A stretch of 64,000 bases of DNA from Helicobacter sp. (GCF_022770205.1 NZ_JALEIK010000018.1:1-64000); one strand, 5' to 3'. Numbered from the stretch's first letter, positions 27,141-37,717 are shown. The notes: generated by a model not told the origin, from the sequence alone. Numbers and translations are program-made.

Positions 27141-28895
27141 TGCTTCTGACTCTTTGCTCTCTTTTTGCATATACAAACAATCCACCGCTCCTAAAAGCTT
27201 GGTTGCGATGGAGCGCACAAAGGATAGGTCATTAACTAGCGAAGTGGATTGCGCTAGGGTGATTTGCTGATTATACACAAGCGATTCTGTTTTATTTACG
27301 ATGTATAAATCATCATAAGAGAACTCATCCTTGCACGCGTGAATCTTCTTAAGCACCTGCGCGTTGTCATCTTCTGGCGTAATTTTTAGCTCCTCAACAC
27401 TTCGCAACAGCCTAGCTAACGCCTTTCTAATCGCATCATACTCATCGCTTAACGCCTTATTTTCACTTAGAGAAAAGCGTTGAATGTTTTTTTGTAGCAA
27501 AAGCATATATTTCACGGCTTCTACGATGTTTTGAGTCGCAAGTTGCAGGTTGTAATACGATTGATTTTGCGCATCACTTTCAATATGCGCCTTCGCCTTG
27601 ATACTAAACTCTGTAATAGCGTTATTAAGGGGCTTAATCGTGTTTTCATATAGCTCATTAATGTCAATGTCTTTTTTAAGCATCGCCTTATTTTTCACAA
27701 GCGTCTCAAGGGCTTCAAAAGACTTAATATCACGGCGATTGAAGCCAATACTATGCGCGATAATCCCAAAGGCGTTGTTGTAGAGATGCTTAATTTCCTT
27801 GCGTAAAACTTCCAAAGAAGTGTCCGCATAATCTAGGGCGGAGTTTTCTAAATACAAAGGCGCGCCAGAATCGCCATCTTTTTTGTTGCGCACCATTAGG
27901 TAAAGCAGGTGAATGAGCTTTGGAATAAAGGGGAGCATTAAAAGGATTCCAATTAAATTAAACAAAGTGTGGAAAATCGCAAGCCTTAGCATATCATCTT
28001 CAATGCCTAAAAAGTCGCTAATCATCGTCACTAAGAAAAGCATTTGATAGATAAAAACAATCGCTACAACAGCTGTGATGCCATTAAACACGATATGCGC
28101 TAGGGCTAATCGCTTGCCATTAAGATTGGAATTGATTGCGCCAAGTGCTGTTGTAACGCTTGAGCCGATGTTTGCGCCAATTGCCATTGCAAGCGCGTTT
28201 TCATAGGTTACTTGCCCAACAGAAAGTGCTGAAATGACGATTACAAGCGTGGCGTGGCTACTTTGGGCAACGATGGTAAAAAGGATTCCAATGAAGGTAA
28301 AGACAAGCACGCCCTTAAAGCCACTTACCGCATATTGCCTTAAGTCAATCATCTCTTTATACGCATCAAAGCCTTCTTTAATGTAATAAATCCCAAGAAA
28401 GATAAAACCGATTCCAACTAGCACATACCCAAGCCCACGCGTGATTCTATCTTTCACAAACAGACAAATCACTCCAATTGCAATAAAGGGCAAGGCGTAT
28501 TCAGCAATATTGACTTTAATCCCAATCCCAGCGATAATCCAAGCCCCTGTCGTTGTCCCAAGGTTCGCTCCAAAAATCACGCCAACACCTTGTGCTAGAG
28601 TGATGATTCCAGCAGACACAAAGGAAATTGCAAAAAGCGAAATTAGCGTGCTAGACTGCATAAGAGCTGTTGAGATTGTCCCAAAAACGATGCTTTTTAG
28701 CGTGTTAGAAGTCGCCTTTTTCATAATCTTTTCTAGCACACCGCCACTTAGAAGCTTAAATCCATCTTCAAGCGTTAGCATTCCAAACAAGAAAATCCCA
28801 ACACCAGCAATAATCTCAACGCTATCCTTGTGCATATAAAAAATATAGCACAACACCAAAATTGCTAAAGGTACTCCTATTTTTTGCAAAAACAC
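27135..28895 (-). CDS. Na/Pi cotransporter family protein with PhoU-like C-terminus
   Basis: 586 residues. The N-terminal half holds about nine membrane segments with two repeated Gln/Ser-rich motifs (TALMQSSTLISLF and VAQSSHATLVIV), the hallmark of the NptA/YjbB sodium-phosphate transporter family. The C-terminal 230 residues are helical and PhoU-like (ALRSVEELKI region). Likely phosphate or anion transport or export; direction is not predictable. Four bases separate it from the upstream FkbM gene. Confidence 0.85.
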   Translation of the reverse strand: MFLQKIGVPLAILVLCYIFYMHKDSVEIIAGVGIFLFGMLTLEDGFKLLSGGVLEKIMKKATSNTLKSIVFGTISTALMQSSTLISLFAISFVSAGIITLAQGVGVIFGANLGTTTGAWIIAGIGIKVNIAEYALPFIAIGVICLFVKDRITRGLGYVLVGIGFIFLGIYYIKEGFDAYKEMIDLRQYAVSGFKGVLVFTFIGILFTIVAQSSHATLVIVISALSVGQVTYENALAMAIGANIGSSVTTALGAINSNLNGKRLALAHIVFNGITAVVAIVFIYQMLFLVTMISDFLGIEDDMLRLAIFHTLFNLIGILLMLPFIPKLIHLLYLMVRNKKDGDSGAPLYLENSALDYADTSLEVLRKEIKHLYNNAFGIIAHSIGFNRRDIKSFEALETLVKNKAMLKKDIDINELYENTIKPLNNAITEFSIKAKAHIESDAQNQSYYNLQLATQNIVEAVKYMLLLQKNIQRFSLSENKALSDEYDAIRKALARLLRSVEELKITPEDDNAQVLKKIHACKDEFSYDDLYIVNKTESLVYNQQITLAQSTSLVNDLSFVRSIATKLLGAVDCLYMQKESKESEAK

Positions 28896-28898
28896 TCC

Positions 28899-29735
28899 TT
28901 ATTTTAGATTCTGTTTTAACTCCACAATCTCTTTATAAATTGCATCAAAGGCTAAGTTTGTGAAGGAAGCCTGTTTTTCTCCGCTGTGATGGAGTTGCAC
29001 AAGTGCTAATTTTGCCGCATTTTTTGCTGCAATTTGCTTCTCACTTACAGATTCTAAGGGTAAAAATAAATGCGTAGGCGACACGCCAAAAGTATCCCAA
29101 CACACATATTCCATACCCTCTAAAATCCGCTCCACTCTTACAAAATCCTGCACAAAAAGTGCTTCTGCATAAATAAGCGGACGATTTTTAGCAATAAGTT
29201 TCCTAGCCCCTTCTAACACTTTATGCTCCATTCCTTCCACATCAATTTTCATCGCCGTAATTTTCTCTTTTAAATTTAAGGCATCTAAAGGTTTGCAAAT
29301 AATCCCCCCCCCCCCGCACGACTCACCTTGCGTTAGGGACATCGCACCAAAATTATGTGGAATCTCATTGGCAAAATGCGCCACTTCCTCACAATTTGAC
29401 ACACCCATTTCATACACTTTAATGGCTTTTTCAAATTTATTAAGTTGAATGCTTTTCTTTGCAATGGCACTCATCTTAGGATTCGCTTCAAAGGCAATGA
29501 CTTTGTATCCATTTGCAGCAAAAAATAAAGAATGGTTTGCAATATTCATCCCCACATCAAGCACCACAGAGCCTTTTTGTAGCCTTTTTAGCATTGCTTG
29601 AAGCATTTCATATTCATAGGGTTGCTTTGTTGCATTGATAATCTTTTGGATATAATCTGTCTCTTTAAAGGGGAGATACATTTTATATTCCACGCCTTCT
29701 TCTTTTAAACTCAGTGTTACCACATTTTCTTGCAT
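28899..29735 (-). CDS. FkbM-family methyltransferase, phase-variable (ON)
   Basis: 278 residues. The AdoMet-binding motif reads VVLDVGMNIANHSLFFAANGYKVIAFEAN, and MKIDVEGMEHKVLEG is the conserved FkbM block. FkbM enzymes usually O-methylate sugars. A 12-base poly-G run (sense strand) encodes Gly residues at about 141-144; the frame is intact here. It is a paralogue of the gene at 56940, with matching N- and C-terminal blocks (THLFLPLE near the end). It lies 2 bases after a 42-residue membrane protein gene and outside the main glycan island. Confidence 0.85.
   Translation of the reverse strand: MQENVVTLSLKEEGVEYKMYLPFKETDYIQKIINATKQPYEYEMLQAMLKRLQKGSVVLDVGMNIANHSLFFAANGYKVIAFEANPKMSAIAKKSIQLNKFEKAIKVYEMGVSNCEEVAHFANEIPHNFGAMSLTQGESCGGGGIICKPLDALNLKEKITAMKIDVEGMEHKVLEGARKLIAKNRPLIYAEALFVQDFVRVERILEGMEYVCWDTFGVSPTHLFLPLESVSEKQIAAKNAAKLALVQLHHSGEKQASFTNLAFDAIYKEIVELKQNLK
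29304..29315 (-). repeat. poly-C (sense poly-G) tract, 12 bases
   Basis: Inside the FkbM gene at codons 141-144; sense strand flanked 5' by GTGC. Frame is ON at 12. Confidence 0.95.
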
Positions 29736-29736
29736 A

Positions 29737-29865
29737 TTATTCCTTATTTTTTAAGCGTTTTAATAACACAAACAAAAGCCACATCGCAAAAACAACCACC
29801 ACAATGCTTATCCAAGTCTCAGCAAGTCCCACAGGCTGTGTTAAGTCAAACAATGCTTTATCCAT
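29737..29865 (-). CDS. 42-residue single-span membrane protein
   Basis: Begins MDKALFDLTQPVGLAETW, followed by one strongly hydrophobic helix (about 18-36) and a basic tail (KRLKNKE). The gene starts at the ATG at 29865 with GGGGAATTAG just upstream, ends 1 base before the FkbM ATG, and supplies that gene's ribosome-binding site (AAGGAATAAT) in its last codons. It begins 18 bases after the ileS stop. No family recognised. The N-out, C-in positive tail suggests a small inner-membrane peptide. Confidence 0.65.
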   Translation of the reverse strand: MDKALFDLTQPVGLAETWISIVVVVFAMWLLFVLLKRLKNKE

Positions 29866-29883
29866 CTAATTCCCCAATTGCAT

Positions 29884-32670
29884 CTAATTCTCTAAAACTT
29901 CCGCACAACGCACACAAGGCTGCTCTTCTTGCTCACTTATAAACTGCCAACAACGCGGACATTTATGCCCATTTGCAGGATAAATCTTGTAATCCTCTCC
30001 CTTAAATGTGAAGGTTGCAAGCGCATTTGATTCATCATTGCCTTTAATCGCACTCACCATTAGCCATAGGTTTAATTCCTTAAAGGTTTGTAAAGAAGTT
30101 GGAATCCCTAAATCTACTTCAAGCGTGGATTTAATTTTACCCTCCTTTTTCAAGCTATCAATTTGCTCTAAAAAGCTTGAACGCAGGGCTAAAAGCATTT
30201 CAAAATCCACACTTGGAGTTTTGAAACTAGGCAAAGGCTGATAGAGCAAATCTAGCACATCATAATTTGCTAGATTTGTGATTCCACAACATTCTAAAAG
30301 TGCCTTGCTTTGCGTATGACTCAAGGCTTCATTAATCGTGTAAGTGAGAATTGGCGCAAGCAAGCCAAAAAGCCTACCACAAATTAGAGCCATCACGCTT
30401 TGTGCCGCCTTACGCTCTTTTGAGTTAAGAGCGTTACAATACAAATTATCCTTACATAAATCTAAATAAATTCCACTTAACTCCACATTTAAGAAGTAAT
30501 TTAGCTCCTGTAAGCCCTTTGAAAATTCATAGCTTAAAAATAGCTGATTCACACTATCAAAGCATTCCTTTGCACGCTTTAAAATCCACAAATCAATCTG
30601 TGAGAAATGTTCTACTTCTAGGGATTCTAGCGATTCCACATTGGCAAGCAAAAAGCGGATTATGTTGCGAATTTTACGATAATGATCGCTTACTTGTTTT
30701 AAAATATTTTCTGAAATCCTTTGATCATTTTGATAATCACTTTGTGCCACCCAAAGGCGTAAAATCTCACTCCCAAAGTCCTTTAAAACTTTCTCTGGCG
30801 GAATCACATTTCCTTTAGATTTACTCATTTTCTCACCATTTTCATCCATTGTAAAGCCGTGTGTTAAAATGCTTTGATAAGGCGCACATTCATTAATCGC
30901 ACAACTGACAAGCAAGGAGCTATGAAACCACCCTCTATGCTGATCGCTCCCTTCTAAATACATATTTGCAGGATAATCACCACTTGCGTAGCTAGCATTA
31001 TTTAACACAGCTTTCCAAGTGCTTCCACTATCAAACCACACATCTAAAATGTGATGGATTTTTTCTAAATGCTCACTTTGCGCTTGAAAACTAGGCGGCA
31101 AAAGCTCTTCAACACTCTTGCTCCACCACACATCACAGCCCTCTTTGCTAAACATCTCCGCCACAAAATCTAAAATTTCAGCATTTAATAGCACTTCACC
31201 ACTGCGCTTATCCCTAAAAAACGCAATAGGCACACCCCAATCCCTCTGCCTTGAAATGCACCAATCAGGGCGTTCTGCAATCATAGAACGGATTCTACGG
31301 CGTCCGTGCTCTGGGTAAAAGCGCGTTGCATCAATTTGCTCTAGTGCCACTTCGCGCAGTGTTTTTCCTTTGCTACTAAAAGGTGTATCCATCATCACAA
31401 ACCATTGCGCCGTTGCCCTAAAAATAATGGGCTGATGGGAACGCCAGCAATGCGGATAAGAATGCTTGATTTTAGTGTGTTTTAAAAGATGCTCTCCTAA
31501 AAGCTCAAAAATCCTTGTATGCGTGTCAAACACGAACTTCCCTACAAATTCATTAGGATTAAACAATAATTGTTCCCTAATTAGAGTTTCATCAAAGCAA
31601 CCCTTATCATCAACAGGCATATACACAGGCAGTTGATATTCTAACCCCACAAAATAATCATCCTCTCCGTGTCCAGGAGCCGTATGCACGCAACCACTTC
31701 CCTCCCCAACTGCAACGTGTTCGCCTAGAATAATCTTAGAATCCTTGCCATTTAGCGGATTGATTGCGTGCTTGTTTTCTAGGATTTTTGCGCTAAAGGT
31801 TTTTAGGATTCCACCTTCTACAATCCCATTTTGTGCAAGCTTCTCTACTTGGGAGGCTAGCACAATTTTACCATCGCTTGTAAGCGCGTAAGTTTCACTT
31901 GGATTTAACGCAATCCCGCTATTTGCAGGCAGTGTCCAAGGCGTTGTGGTCCAAATCACACATTGTGCTTTTTGGATTCCGTATTCCTTAGCATTAATCG
32001 CATCTAGCGCGTCTTGTTGTAAATCAAAGGCTACAAAGATGGAATCGCTTTCTTTTTCTTGGTATTCCACTTCTGCTTCAGCAAGTGCTGTTTGACAAGC
32101 CCAGCTCCAATACACAGGCTTGCTACGCTCTTTTAATAAGTCCTTTTTTGCAATTTCACAAAGTGCTTTATAAATTTCTGCTTCAAAGGTAAAATCCATT
32201 GTTTGATAAGGATTTTCAAAATCCCCTAAAACACCAAGTCTTAAAAATTCCTCTTTTTGGATTGCTACAAACTCTTGTGCGTGCTTGCGACAAAGCTCTC
32301 TAATCTTAGTTTTAGGTAAATTATCCTTTTTTTCTTTCCCGATTTTTTTCTCCACTTGTTGCTCAATAGGCAATCCGTGGCAATCCCAGCCGGGCGTGTA
32401 AAAGACTTTTTTACCTTGAAAATAATGGTATTTCACCACCATATCTTTTAGAATCTTATTGAGTGCGTGTCCTATGTGAATATGCCCATTTGCATAAGGG
32501 GGACCATCGTGGAGATTAAAGCTCTCTTTAGCATTTTGGCGGTTTTTTAGCATTTTTGCATACGCATTGCATTCTTTCCAAGAAAGATAAGTTTTTGGTT
32601 CATTTTGGGGCAGATTTCCGCGCATAGGAAAGCTAGTAACAGGTAGCACAAGAGTGTCTTTGTAATCCAT
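29884..32670 (-). CDS. ileS: isoleucyl-tRNA synthetase
   Basis: Class I synthetase of 928 residues. HIGH-type motif is GHIHIGHALNK near residue 65, KMSKS is EKMSKSKGN near 600. A C-terminal zinc-finger-like segment (CPRCWQF...QPCVRC) is present. The start is placed at the ATG preceded by AAAGGAATTTT; an ATG six codons upstream lacks a site. The downstream genes are the small membrane protein and FkbM. Confidence 0.96.
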   Translation of the reverse strand: MDYKDTLVLPVTSFPMRGNLPQNEPKTYLSWKECNAYAKMLKNRQNAKESFNLHDGPPYANGHIHIGHALNKILKDMVVKYHYFQGKKVFYTPGWDCHGLPIEQQVEKKIGKEKKDNLPKTKIRELCRKHAQEFVAIQKEEFLRLGVLGDFENPYQTMDFTFEAEIYKALCEIAKKDLLKERSKPVYWSWACQTALAEAEVEYQEKESDSIFVAFDLQQDALDAINAKEYGIQKAQCVIWTTTPWTLPANSGIALNPSETYALTSDGKIVLASQVEKLAQNGIVEGGILKTFSAKILENKHAINPLNGKDSKIILGEHVAVGEGSGCVHTAPGHGEDDYFVGLEYQLPVYMPVDDKGCFDETLIREQLLFNPNEFVGKFVFDTHTRIFELLGEHLLKHTKIKHSYPHCWRSHQPIIFRATAQWFVMMDTPFSSKGKTLREVALEQIDATRFYPEHGRRRIRSMIAERPDWCISRQRDWGVPIAFFRDKRSGEVLLNAEILDFVAEMFSKEGCDVWWSKSVEELLPPSFQAQSEHLEKIHHILDVWFDSGSTWKAVLNNASYASGDYPANMYLEGSDQHRGWFHSSLLVSCAINECAPYQSILTHGFTMDENGEKMSKSKGNVIPPEKVLKDFGSEILRLWVAQSDYQNDQRISENILKQVSDHYRKIRNIIRFLLANVESLESLEVEHFSQIDLWILKRAKECFDSVNQLFLSYEFSKGLQELNYFLNVELSGIYLDLCKDNLYCNALNSKERKAAQSVMALICGRLFGLLAPILTYTINEALSHTQSKALLECCGITNLANYDVLDLLYQPLPSFKTPSVDFEMLLALRSSFLEQIDSLKKEGKIKSTLEVDLGIPTSLQTFKELNLWLMVSAIKGNDESNALATFTFKGEDYKIYPANGHKCPRCWQFISEQEEQPCVRCAEVLEN

Positions 32671-32778
32671 AAAATTCCTTTGTTTCAAAACAATAAAACT
32701 TGAATGCTACCTTAATTTGATTTAAAATTGCATTATTTTTAAGTTCTTTTAAACTATTTTTTCAATAGACTTCGCTTT

Positions 32779-33062
32779 ATGAAAAAATTATTTGTTTTGT
32801 TTGGTTTTATTGCTGTTTTGTTGTTAGCTGCTTGCAGTAGGGAGAATGACACATTTCTTTACAAAAGCTCTAATTGTAATGACGCAAAGATGGCAAAGGG
32901 CAAACTCGTTGTCTTGAAGAATGCGAAAAAGTGCGTGGAATGTGTGAAGCAGTAAAAACAAAGGGATGCTTACAAGATTGTAACACACGCCACGGAAAAA
33001 CACTCCAACCGCCGAGCAGCACAAAAAACACTGCCAAGGTTTATAGCCCTTATTGCGCTTAA
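32779..33062 (+). pseudogene. frameshifted small Cys-rich lipoprotein
   Basis: Starts MKKLFVLFGFIAVLLLAACS, a clear signal peptide with lipobox LAAC. The first frame stops after 57 residues. Adding one A in the run at about 32885-32888 joins it to a second frame that continues with cysteine pairs (CLEECEKVRGMC, GCLQDC) and ends PYCA-stop, giving a 94-residue lipoprotein with regularly placed cysteines. The break is therefore one missing base. The rest of the 519-base space between ileS and malic enzyme holds no other gene. Confidence 0.7.
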
Positions 33063-33110
33063 AAATTACCACTAAAAAATATAGAATCTAAAATTTAAAA
33101 AACTAAATAA

Positions 33111-33127
33111 ATTCTAAAATTTAGAAT
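33111..33127. other. inverted repeat upstream of malic enzyme
   Basis: ATTCTAAA and TTTAGAAT flank a single A: an 8-bp perfect inverted repeat in the AT-rich leader, 80 bases before the ATG. A looser copy (AGAATCTAAAATTT) lies about 28 bases further upstream. Could be an operator; the function is unknown. Confidence 0.35.
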
Positions 33128-33207
33128 AATTTAAGTTTATTTAATTGTGTTTTTATATTATTTTGGGTTAAATTTACCGAAAAATTTTTATCCCCTAAGG
33201 CTTCAAA

Positions 33208-34440
33208 ATGGAACATTTAAAGCAAACATATCCAGACTCCTTGCTCTATCACCAAGGTGGCAAAATTGAAGTTATCGCGCGCACCAAGCTTGATAACGAA
33301 TACGATTTATCTCTTGCCTATTCTCCGGGTGTTGCAGTCCCTTGTAAAGAAATTCAACGCGATCCTAATACTGCCTATGAATACACTGCCAAAAATAATC
33401 TTGTTGCTGTTATCTCTAATGGAACTGCTGTTTTAGGGTTAGGTGATATTGGCGCACTTGCTGGGAAACCGGTAATGGAAGGCAAGGCGGTGCTTTTTAA
33501 AAAGTTTGCCGATATTAATGCTTTTGATATTGAAGTAGATGAGAATGATCCGGACAAATTTATTGAAGTTGTGCGCGCAATTGCTCCAACATTTGGTGGA
33601 ATCAATCTTGAAGACATTAAAGCCCCAGAATGCTTCTACATAGAATCACGCTTAAAAGAAATACTAAATATTCCCATTATGCACGATGACCAGCACGGAA
33701 CAGCAATTATCTCTGCTTCTGGAATCATTAATGGTGCAAAAGTTGCCAATAAAAACATTGCGGATTTAAAAGTTGTGGTGCTAGGGGCTGGAGGTGCTGC
33801 TATTGCGTGTGCGAAAATTGCACAAAGTTTAGGCATAAAAGATATTGTTATGTTTGATAGCAAAGGCGCTATCACAACCCACCGCAAAGATAATCTTAAT
33901 GGGTTTAAAAAAGATTTTATTGTGGATAGACAAATTAACTCTTATAAAGATGCATTAGATGGGACAGATGTAATTTTAGGACTCTCTAGGGCAAACATTT
34001 TAGAGGCAAAAGATATTGAAGGTATGAATCCTAATCCAATGATTTTTGTCATGAGTAATCCAGTGCCTGAAATTAGCCCAGAAATTGTGCGTAAAGTGCG
34101 TCCAGACGCAATTATTGCAACAGGACGCAGTGATTATCCCAATCAAATCAATAATGTTCTAGGATTCCCTTATATCTTTAAGGGTGCTTTAAAAGCACGC
34201 GCAAGATGCATCAATGAGGAAATGAAACTATCCGCTGCTAAAGCTCTAGCAGACCTTGCAAGAGCTGAGATTCCAAATGATTTAAAACAAGAATTAGAGA
34301 GAATCCACGGCAGAACCTTTGAATTTGGAAAGGAATATATTATTCCAAGTCCTTTTGATCCGCGCTTAAAGGACTTTATCTCCAATGCTGTAGCCCAAGC
34401 TGCCATTGATAGCGGCGTAGCACGCATTAAAAACTTATAA
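33208..34440 (+). CDS. NAD(P)-dependent malic enzyme (oxaloacetate-decarboxylating)
   Basis: Oxidatively decarboxylates malate to pyruvate. 410 residues, the short bacterial form without the C-terminal phosphotransacetylase-like domain. The N-terminus has [13 protein letters not shown] with TKLDNEYD before it, the metal site is [16 protein letters not shown], and the dinucleotide fold is [15 protein letters not shown]. The next gene overlaps the stop by one base. Confidence 0.94.
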   Translation: MEHLKQTYPDSLLYHQGGKIEVIARTKLDNEYDLSLAYSPGVAVPCKEIQRDPNTAYEYTAKNNLVAVISNGTAVLGLGDIGALAGKPVMEGKAVLFKKFADINAFDIEVDENDPDKFIEVVRAIAPTFGGINLEDIKAPECFYIESRLKEILNIPIMHDDQHGTAIISASGIINGAKVANKNIADLKVVVLGAGGAAIACAKIAQSLGIKDIVMFDSKGAITTHRKDNLNGFKKDFIVDRQINSYKDALDGTDVILGLSRANILEAKDIEGMNPNPMIFVMSNPVPEISPEIVRKVRPDAIIATGRSDYPNQINNVLGFPYIFKGALKARARCINEEMKLSAAKALADLARAEIPNDLKQELERIHGRTFEFGKEYIIPSPFDPRLKDFISNAVAQAAIDSGVARIKNL

Positions 34441-34646
34441 TGGAAGATTTCAATTATAAACTCGTAATGTTTGGCTTTAGTGCCTTGTGCGAAGACTTAG
34501 AAGAAGTCAAACGACGCTTAAGCATTTATCCCGCCGAGCGTTACAATCTTGAAAATGGAGATGAATGTTTTTTGGTTAATCTCAGCACACGCCAAATTTA
34601 TCCCATCTTATTAAAAAACAATCGTTTTGTGATTGATGGGCTTTAA
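34440..34646 (+). CDS. small conserved-type hypothetical protein
   Basis: 68 residues beginning [26 protein letters not shown], an alpha/beta-looking soluble protein. Its ATG overlaps the last base of the malic-enzyme stop (TAATG), so it is translated by coupling. Function not recognised. Confidence 0.65.
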   Translation: MEDFNYKLVMFGFSALCEDLEEVKRRLSIYPAERYNLENGDECFLVNLSTRQIYPILLKNNRFVIDGL

Positions 34647-34659
34647 CCCTTATTCAAGG

Positions 34660-35226
34660 CTACTTGATAAAATACCTAATAGAAGCAAAATTTTGGATTT
34701 TTGTTTGCCTTAACATATTAATCTCTGTTTCTGTGATAATCCCACCTAATGCAAAAATATCTGCGCGATAATCTTTTGGGTTAATATGTTTTAAAAACTC
34801 AATGCCTAGTGGCATCCCCTTATTGGGGCTTTTAAAAATCGGGCTAATAGTGATTCCCTTGGCTCCCATTTTATCAGCCCTTTCTAAACCTTGCATACTA
34901 TGTGCACTATAAAAAACATATCGGAATATTTTTTTATAATTTTGGATTTGCTCTAATTGCTCTCCATTACAATGCACTCCCTCAAAACCAAATTTTAAAG
35001 CTAAATCCGCATTAGAATTTAATAAACTCACTACATTAAATCTGTAATTTGACTCCAAAAAAACTTCTAACAATTGAGAATCAAACTGCATTGTTTTATC
35101 ACGATAAGCAGCAAAACTCGGTTTATGCTTGTGTAAAATAGCTTGGTAAAATCTGCGAAACTCTAAAGGAAACTTTGGATAAAGAAAAGCATCGGTTATA
35201 AGGTAAGCCTTAATGGGCTTCCTCAC
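34660..35226 (-). CDS. thiamine-phosphate synthase-like (ThiE/TenI) protein
   Basis: 188 residues with a TIM-barrel pattern of ThiE/Ten[14 protein letters not shown] replaces the usual GVHLGQ-D block, [36 protein letters not shown] matches the phosphate-binding region, and FALGGI is the C-terminal signature. The catalytic Arg/Lys set (RDK present) is partly kept, so TMP synthase activity or a TenI-like role are both possible. It overlaps atpB by 17 bases. Confidence 0.72.
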   Translation of the reverse strand: MRKPIKAYLITDAFLYPKFPLEFRRFYQAILHKHKPSFAAYRDKTMQFDSQLLEVFLESNYRFNVVSLLNSNADLALKFGFEGVHCNGEQLEQIQNYKKIFRYVFYSAHSMQGLERADKMGAKGITISPIFKSPNKGMPLGIEFLKHINPKDYRADIFALGGIITETEINMLRQTKIQNFASIRYFIK

Positions 35227-35893
35227 TCTCTAAAACTGCTCCAGCTAAAAACACATAAGTTAGAATCATAAAAATAAATGCTTGTAAAAACGCCATAAAT
35301 GTTAAGAGCAAAAATGCCGGAAGTGGTGCAACCCAAGGCGCAAGCATAAGCATTACAAGCAAGAACATATCATCACCCTTAATATTCCCAAAAAGACGGA
35401 AAGAAAGAGAAACTAATCTTGAACAATGGGAGATAATTTCAATTGGAAACATTAAAGGTGCTAATGGTTTAATCGGACCTGCAAAATGCGCAAAATACTT
35501 CACAACGCCAAAGGTACGCATTCCTTCAAAATTATAAAATACAAACACAATCAAAGCAAGAGTTAATGTAAAACTAAGACTTGAAGAGGGTGCTTCGAAT
35601 CCCGGAATAATTCCAATCACATTTGCTAAAAATACAAAAATTGCAATTGTTGCTGTTAAGGGCAAATATTTGCGAGCTTTCTCTTCTCCAATAACATCCT
35701 TTGCCATAAAAATCACACCCTCTAAAAATGCTTCAAAAACATTTTGCATAGCTCCTGGCACAACTTGAAGCTTAGAAGCTGCAAGCTTTGCCAAAATCAT
35801 TGCAATAATTGCAACTAAAATTGTATGGATTGCAATAATGAAGTCATGATCGTGGCTAATCATTCCAAAAAAGGTAAATAATCGTCCGTCCAT
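35210..35893 (-). CDS. atpB: F0F1 ATP synthase subunit a
   Basis: The proton-channel subunit of the membrane sector. 227 residues, five to six helices. The essential Arg is in SLSFRLFGN, and the last helices contain [18 protein letters not shown]. As in other Campylobacterota, atpB is separate from the main atp operon. Confidence 0.95.
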   Translation of the reverse strand: MDGRLFTFFGMISHDHDFIIAIHTILVAIIAMILAKLAASKLQVVPGAMQNVFEAFLEGVIFMAKDVIGEEKARKYLPLTATIAIFVFLANVIGIIPGFEAPSSSLSFTLTLALIVFVFYNFEGMRTFGVVKYFAHFAGPIKPLAPLMFPIEIISHCSRLVSLSFRLFGNIKGDDMFLLVMLMLAPWVAPLPAFLLLTFMAFLQAFIFMILTYVFLAGAVLESEEAH

Positions 35894-35956
35894 TTGCGAC
35901 TCCCTTTTAGTAATTTAAGAGTTAGTAATTATGCCAAAACTAAATTTAATAAAAAA

Positions 35957-36448
35957 TTAATCTTTTCTTAATACAAGGGTTTTGAGCAAAATATCGTGTA
36001 ATGCCTTTTTATCTTTGCGCCACAATGGTAATAATATGCCGACAATTGTTACTCCAGAAAGTAAAAATCCAAAAAAACGCAGAATCGCAAAAAGAAATGT
36101 TATTTTTTTTCCATTTTCACGCACAATCCATAAGCCATAGGCTTTCTTACCGGGAGTTTGCCTCTTCAATGCCAAAAACACAGCCACAATGCTTCCATAA
36201 AGCAACACTCCAGCAAAGGGAGCCCAGTTAGAATCGCGGAATCCTTGCGCACTGCCAACCACACCATAAGTTAAAACATATAAAAGGGGCATATAAAGCA
36301 TAAAAGTGTCAATCACTTGTGCCTTTCCACGCTCCAAAAATCCAGCATAAAACAAATCCTTAGAAGGACTAGCACCAAGCTCTTCACGCAATTTTAATGG
36401 GAGATTTTGTAGAATTTTAGATTCCAAATTTAGAGATTCAGAATCCAT
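35957..36448 (-). CDS. RDD-family membrane protein
   Basis: About 163 residues with three hydrophobic segments. The RDD domain is modified: DTFMLYMPLLYVL replaces the usual RDD start, while KRQTPGKKAYGLWIV and the C-terminal WRKDKKALHDILLKT are clear. The start is uncertain: ATG at 36448 is used, but a GTG at 36502 would add 18 basic residues. It lies between pyrE and atpB. Confidence 0.75.
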   Translation of the reverse strand: MDSESLNLESKILQNLPLKLREELGASPSKDLFYAGFLERGKAQVIDTFMLYMPLLYVLTYGVVGSAQGFRDSNWAPFAGVLLYGSIVAVFLALKRQTPGKKAYGLWIVRENGKKITFLFAILRFFGFLLSGVTIVGILLPLWRKDKKALHDILLKTLVLRKD

Positions 36449-36510
36449 TTTCAAAACATTTTTCTTAGCCTTCCTGCCTTGCCTGACTCTTCTCCAACGC
36501 ACCGCACTTC

Positions 36511-37122
36511 CTAATTCCCACGACTTCCCGGTTTAATAACTTTTAAGCCTTGCTTGCATAAGGGACAATCTTTTGCTTCGTAAGTCTCAAAGACAAAATC
36601 TTCTAGAGCAAATAAAGGGATGCTTTCATCTAACTTACAATCTGGTGTTTCTATGTGTCTTAACACATTAAAACGATTACAAATTCCGCGATTTGCCAAT
36701 GCTGCAAAACCCACAATTTCTGCCCCTAAAGCCTTCACTACATTTGCAGATTCCATTGCAGAGCCACCCGTAGTAATGATATCCTCACAAATCAAAACTT
36801 TCTCTTTAGGCTTAATTTCAAAACCCCTCCTTAGTGCCATTACACCTTCCACACGCTCCGTAAAAATAAAGCGCACGCCAAGCGCACGCGCCACTTCATA
36901 ACCCGCTAGAATGCCACCCAAAGCAGGAGAACAAACACAATTTATAACAACACCCGCATTATGAATTTGCAATGCAAGCTCACGCGCTAAAGCATTTGCA
37001 ACTTTTGGATTTTCCAACACTTTTGCAGATTGTAAATAAAAAGGAGAATGTTTTCCACTGCTTAGTAGAAAATGCCCCTGCAAAAGTGCATTAGCGTCTC
37101 TGTAAATTTTTGCAATATCCAT
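36511..37122 (-). CDS. pyrE: orotate phosphoribosyltransferase
   Basis: De novo pyrimidine synthesis: orotate plus PRPP to OMP. 203 residues. The PRPP-binding motif reads [17 protein letters not shown]. The C-terminus has cysteines ([12 protein letters not shown]), a feature of the longer PyrE form seen in this group. Confidence 0.95.
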   Translation of the reverse strand: MDIAKIYRDANALLQGHFLLSSGKHSPFYLQSAKVLENPKVANALARELALQIHNAGVVINCVCSPALGGILAGYEVARALGVRFIFTERVEGVMALRRGFEIKPKEKVLICEDIITTGGSAMESANVVKALGAEIVGFAALANRGICNRFNVLRHIETPDCKLDESIPLFALEDFVFETYEAKDCPLCKQGLKVIKPGSRGN

Positions 37123-37147
37123 TGTATTCCTTCATTTTGGATTCCAA

Positions 37148-37708
37148 TTAGATTTTTAATAAATCCTCTTCCTTATGCTTCACAAGTTCATCAATCTTTT
37201 TTGTCGCATTATCAGTAAATTTTTGAATCTCATCTTGCCCTTTTTTAGACTCATCTTCACTAATTGCCTTGTCTTTTTCTAGCTTTTTAATCTTATCATT
37301 GGCATCTCTTCTAATGTTACGAATCGCCACTTTTGCCTTCTCTCCGATATTCTTAGCTTCTTTTGCAATCTCTTTTCTCTGTTCACTTGTCATAGGTGGG
37401 AAAAAAAGTTTGATAACTTCGCCATCATTATTGGGATTAACCCCAATATTTGCCTCTTGAATCGCCCTTTCAATCTCTTTTAGTAAATGTTTCTCCCAAG
37501 GTGTTACCACAATCGTGCTTGCATCTTGAGCAATAACAGAACCCACTTGATTAAGCGGTGTTAACGTGCCATAATAATCAATACGAATCGAATCAAGAAT
37601 AGAAACGGAAACTTTTCCACTACGCAAAGTCCCAAATTCCTTTTTCATTGCCTCTATACTTTTATCCATCGTTTCTTTGATATGAGCATAAATTGCTTGT
37701 AATTGCAT
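37148..37708 (-). CDS. frr: ribosome recycling factor
   Basis: Splits post-termination ribosomes together with EF-G. 186 residues, with [20 protein letters not shown] near residue 30 and the C-terminal helical block ([13 protein letters not shown]). Part of the secG-frr-pyrE-RDD-atpB run. Confidence 0.96.
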   Translation of the reverse strand: MQLQAIYAHIKETMDKSIEAMKKEFGTLRSGKVSVSILDSIRIDYYGTLTPLNQVGSVIAQDASTIVVTPWEKHLLKEIERAIQEANIGVNPNNDGEVIKLFFPPMTSEQRKEIAKEAKNIGEKAKVAIRNIRRDANDKIKKLEKDKAISEDESKKGQDEIQKFTDNATKKIDELVKHKEEDLLKI

Positions 37709-37717
37709 AATACTCCT

